Of a stretch of 64,000 nt of DNA, positions 61,797 through 64,000 are shown piece after piece. Positions within the stretch are counted from its first letter, which is position 1, and each line of letters opens with the position of its first letter. The notes under the pieces were generated by a model. It did not search any database and was not told the origin of the DNA. It saw nothing but the letters and a program-made list of their open reading frames with translations. The translations under genes were made by a program, and so were the position numbers. This stretch comes from JAKLIH01 sp964618955 (lineage in GTDB: Bacteria; Patescibacteriota; Minisyncoccia; UBA6257; JAKLIH01): the NCBI GenBank assembly GCA_964618955.1, contig CAZUBO010000002.1:1-64000 (forward strand), given 5' to 3'.

Positions 61797-62402
61797 ATGG
61801 CAAATTATGCTTTTATAGATGTACAAAATACTGACACAACAACAAAAGGGTTGTTAGGTTTTTCTACAGATTGGTTAAAATTATTTCGTTTTCTAAAGAA
61901 TAAAAAGAGTTGCGAGAAAGTATTTTTTTATACCGGAGTTTACGAAGGAGATCTAGAGACGATAAGCGTTATAGAAAGTTTAGAAAGAGAAGGTTGTATA
62001 ATGAGAAAAAAATTATTACGCCTTTATAAAAGAAAAAACCGAGAAATAAATGTGGTATGTCCAAATTGCAATCATATGTTTATTAAATATATTAACACTG
62101 GGTACGATCATAAAGCCAATTGCGATGTTGATTTAACGGTAGACGCAATGCAGTTGATTGATAAAGAAAATCGATTCTATTTCTTTACTGGCGATGGTGA
62201 TTTCGAATACTTGGCCGAAATGGCCGCTAAAAACAATAATAAAGTAACGATAGTTTCTAGCAGTAAAAAAATTAAAGATGGTCCAAATCATTATTTCTCA
62301 AGATTATCCACCAAATTAAGAGCTTTGACTTTTTCTTATAGAGGAATTATTAATTTTGAAGATATAAATAATTATCGGCAAGTTATTGAGAAAAAAGAAT
62401 AA
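61797..62402 (+). CDS. NYN-domain (PIN-like) putative ribonuclease
   Basis: 201 aa. FIDVQN at the N-terminus, DVDLTVDAM (about 115) and FTGDGDFEYLAE (about 132-142) are the acidic clusters of NYN/LabA nucleases of the PIN-like fold. Between them a CPNCNH pair and nearby Cys may form a small zinc ribbon. An upstream in-frame Met at 61758 is possible; 61797 is preferred since the fold begins there. No UGA codon is used, and its Trp is UGG. The gene is a single unit between rpmH and dnaA with promoter element B. Target RNA unknown. Confidence 0.82.
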   Translation: MANYAFIDVQNTDTTTKGLLGFSTDWLKLFRFLKNKKSCEKVFFYTGVYEGDLETISVIESLEREGCIMRKKLLRLYKRKNREINVVCPNCNHMFIKYINTGYDHKANCDVDLTVDAMQLIDKENRFYFFTGDGDFEYLAEMAAKNNNKVTIVSSSKKIKDGPNHYFSRLSTKLRALTFSYRGIINFEDINNYRQVIEKKE

Positions 62403-62408
62403 AAAAAT

Positions 62409-62435
62409 GGAAAGGAAGCGAAGCGCGACCTTTCC
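62409..62435 (+). terminator. Hairpin after the NYN gene
   Basis: GGAAAGG pairs with CCTTTCC around a 13-nt loop with internal GCG repeats. Downstream sequence is T-rich but broken. Probable terminator. Confidence 0.6.
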
Positions 62436-62738
62436 TAATGTTATTTATATATTATCATATTTTATAAAAAAATGCAATAGTAAAGGTATTAAAATATACT
62501 CTGATAGAAGGGCATAGGATTTTTTGTTTTTTATCTTTTCTCCATCTATAGAACTAAAGGTTGTCAATAATGCTACGGTTTTTATACTAATTTGCCAGTT
62601 CTAAAATCACAATAATTCTTATCCCCACCTTTTCCACAGAAAGACGATAAAAAAGGCGTTATTGTATTGAAAATTTTTGAAAAAGCAGTTATACTATTAT
62701 TACTAATTGACTTGCAGAAAAATACTAAACTGATTCTT
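62436..62738. other. Probable replication origin region upstream of dnaA
   Basis: About 300 bp of very A/T-rich non-coding DNA directly before dnaA, in the rpmH-dnaA neighbourhood where oriC lies in many bacteria. Two neighbouring DnaA-box-like sites, TTATCCCCA (62619-62627) and TTTTCCACA (62630-62638), 2 bp apart and each one base from consensus. Only two boxes were found, so the call rests mainly on position. Confidence 0.5.
62667..62695 (+). promoter_or_regulatory. Sigma-70 promoter of dnaA
   Basis: TTGAAA at 62667-62672, 17 bp, TATACT at 62690-62695, 44 bp before the dnaA start. It follows the DnaA boxes by about 30 bp, allowing autoregulation. Confidence 0.65.
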
Positions 62739-64000
62739 ATGAATGCAGATGAATTGAAAAAATTATGAAAAGACGTAATGTCAGAAATAGAACTAAATAT
62801 TTCTAGAGCAAATTTTGTTACTTGATTTAAGAATAGTGCTATTATCGATAAGAATAAAGATACGGTAACCGTAGCTACTAATTCTAATTTTGCTAAAGAA
62901 TGATTAGAGAATAGATACAATAAATATATTAAGAAGGCTTTAGAGAAGTTAGCTCCGGAAATTAAGAATGTAATATATAAAGTAGAATCAATTGAGAATA
63001 TTCAGAAATTCCAAACAGCAATTGAAGAAGGAAAGAAGACTGAAGTAGTAAAAGTTAAAAAGCCAGCTGAGCAAACTGATTCTTTAACTAAGATTGCTCA
63101 AGATCCAAATACTAATTTAAATTCAAAATATACTTTTGATAATTTAGTAGTTGGTTCTCACAATGAATTAGCTCATGCAGCAGCTTTAGCGGTATTAGAT
63201 AATTTAGGTTCCAAATACAATCCTTTGTTTATTTATGGAGGAGTTGGATTAGGGAAGACTCATTTAATGCAAGCTTTAGGAAATGCTTTTAGACAGAGTA
63301 ACAAAAAATTAAATATCTGATATATCAATACTGAGAAATTAGTTAATGATATTATTGGATCTATTCGTGAACAAACAATTGATACAGTAAAGAAGCAATA
63401 CAAAAAGTTAGATATATTATTGATTGATGATATTCAATTCTTAGCTAATAAAGAAAAGACTCAGGAAGAAGTATTCCATATCTTTAATACTCTGTATGAT
63501 GCTAACAAACAAATTGTCTTTACGTCTGACCGACCACCAAAGGCAATACCAGGATTAGAAGAGAGATTACGATCACGGTTTGAAGGTGGAATGGTAGCTG
63601 ATATTAGTCTACCTAATTACGAGACTAGAGTCGCAATATTGAAGAATAAACTACGAGAGAAGAAGACGAATTTACCAGATGAAATTATTGACTATATTGC
63701 TCAGAATATTACTAATAACGTTAGAGAATTAGAAGGGGCTTTAAATACGTTATTAATTAACTTTGAAGTTAAGAAGATTACTCCAAGTATTGAATTATCA
63801 AAGAAGTTGTTAGAAGATTTTATTAAGAAGCCAAAGAAGATGGTGACGCCTAATGATGTTTTAAAGTTAGTATCAGCTTTCTATGATATTTCAGTTGATA
63901 AGATCAAAGGGGAATCACGAAGGAAAGACTTGGTAAAGGCAAGACAAATTACTATGTATATCTTACGAGATGTTGTGAAGTTATCTTATCCAGCTATTGG
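62739..64000 (+). CDS. dnaA: Chromosomal replication initiator DnaA (3' end outside the window)
   Basis: 420 codons visible. Domain I has LWKDVMS, FVTWFKNS and FAKEWLENRY; all three Trp are UGA (62766, 62823, 62901) and match Trp of other DnaA proteins. Domain III has Walker A GGVGLGKTHLMQ (about residue 168), Walker B LLIDDIQFL and the RLRSRFEGG box VII region. Domain IV begins near the end (GESRRKDLVKARQITMYILRD). It binds DnaA boxes and opens oriC. Reads off the right edge of the window. Confidence 0.96.

Noticed and set aside
988..64000. Widespread frame breaks suggesting pseudogenes or bad assembly under the standard code
   Set aside because: All breaks are UGA codons in otherwise continuous frames, at positions where Trp is expected. 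Reading UGA as Trp removes them.
988..64000. UGA as glycine (code 25), as in Gracilibacteria and Absconditabacteria
   Set aside because: UGA falls on conserved Trp in MetRS, GpmI, GlyRS, DnaA, VirB4 and others, and alternates with UGG in paralogues. Only one site (25518 region of the amidotransferase) would suit Gly equally well.
1..64000. CRISPR array
   Set aside because: No regularly spaced short repeats with spacers were seen on either strand, and no cas genes.

Overview
This window reads as a chromosomal segment, about two-thirds A+T by eye, of a reduced bacterium that decodes UGA as tryptophan. Read with the standard code, nearly every gene breaks at UGA. Read with UGA as Trp, full-length proteins appear, and the UGA codons fall on family-conserved tryptophans: MetRS at 44290, GpmI at 8293, paired Trp in GlyRS at 38791, DnaA domain I, the VirB4 Walker B at 57530 and the GT4 RDLWPE motif at 30777. 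Three paralogous pilin genes swap UGG and UGA at the same residue. No gene here ends at UGA; stops are UAA, with a few UAG. The gene content (type IV pilins carrying LamG domains, a PrgI/VirB4/VirB6/VirB2-type secretion cluster, a DUF4143 ATPase, a 3D-domain protein, many compact proteins) suggests a Candidate Phyla Radiation (Patescibacteria) organism rather than a mollicute. The described UGA-recoding CPR lineages, Gracilibacteria and Absconditabacteria, use UGA as glycine, which this sequence contradicts. Most genes lack a Shine-Dalgarno sequence and start after a short A/T-rich leader.

Layout. 1-830 holds a terminator and a 3'-truncated transposase. 988-8.3 kb: ftsH, three tRNAs, a pseudouridine synthase, rplS, a thioredoxin-like protein, and uvrC and gpmI on the minus strand. 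8.4-20.96 kb: a GT2 enzyme with a large membrane protein, an orphan coiled protein, a DksA-like protein, an HtrA-like protease, secG, an oligopeptide-binding protein, RNase J, an LCP protein, pth and three tRNAs. 21.7-31.6 kb: a surface-polysaccharide operon of eight genes (fused dehydrogenase/Gfo-Idh-MocA enzyme, amidotransferase, flippase, two methyltransferases, heparinase-like protein, glycosyltransferase), mostly overlapping or a few bases apart. 31.8-45.6 kb: mscS, then three mosaic pilin-LamG genes spaced between housekeeping genes (3D protein, recO, glyS, M16 protease, a permease, metG, smpB). 45.7-50.4 kb: a DUF4143 ATPase, rpsO, pnp and rsmA. 50.4-59.8 kb: an eight-gene cluster starting with a LysM-M23 peptidase and carrying VirB6-, PrgI-, TraC-, VirB4- and VirB2-like proteins, the last fused to an M15-like peptidase. 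59.8-64 kb: jag-yidC-rnpA-rpmH on the minus strand, facing away from dnaA, with a NYN-domain gene and a probable origin between them; dnaA runs off the window.

Points that stand out: the UGA=Trp code; the mosaic pilin family with a hypervariable LamG insert; an approximately 83-bp promoter element with a covarying inverted repeat, shared by two otherwise unrelated single genes (DUF4143 ATPase and NYN protein); two small orphan genes that alone carry strong Shine-Dalgarno sequences and contain no UGA; and the secretion cluster with cell-wall hydrolase domains at both ends. All functions are inferred from motifs read by eye; no database search was run.
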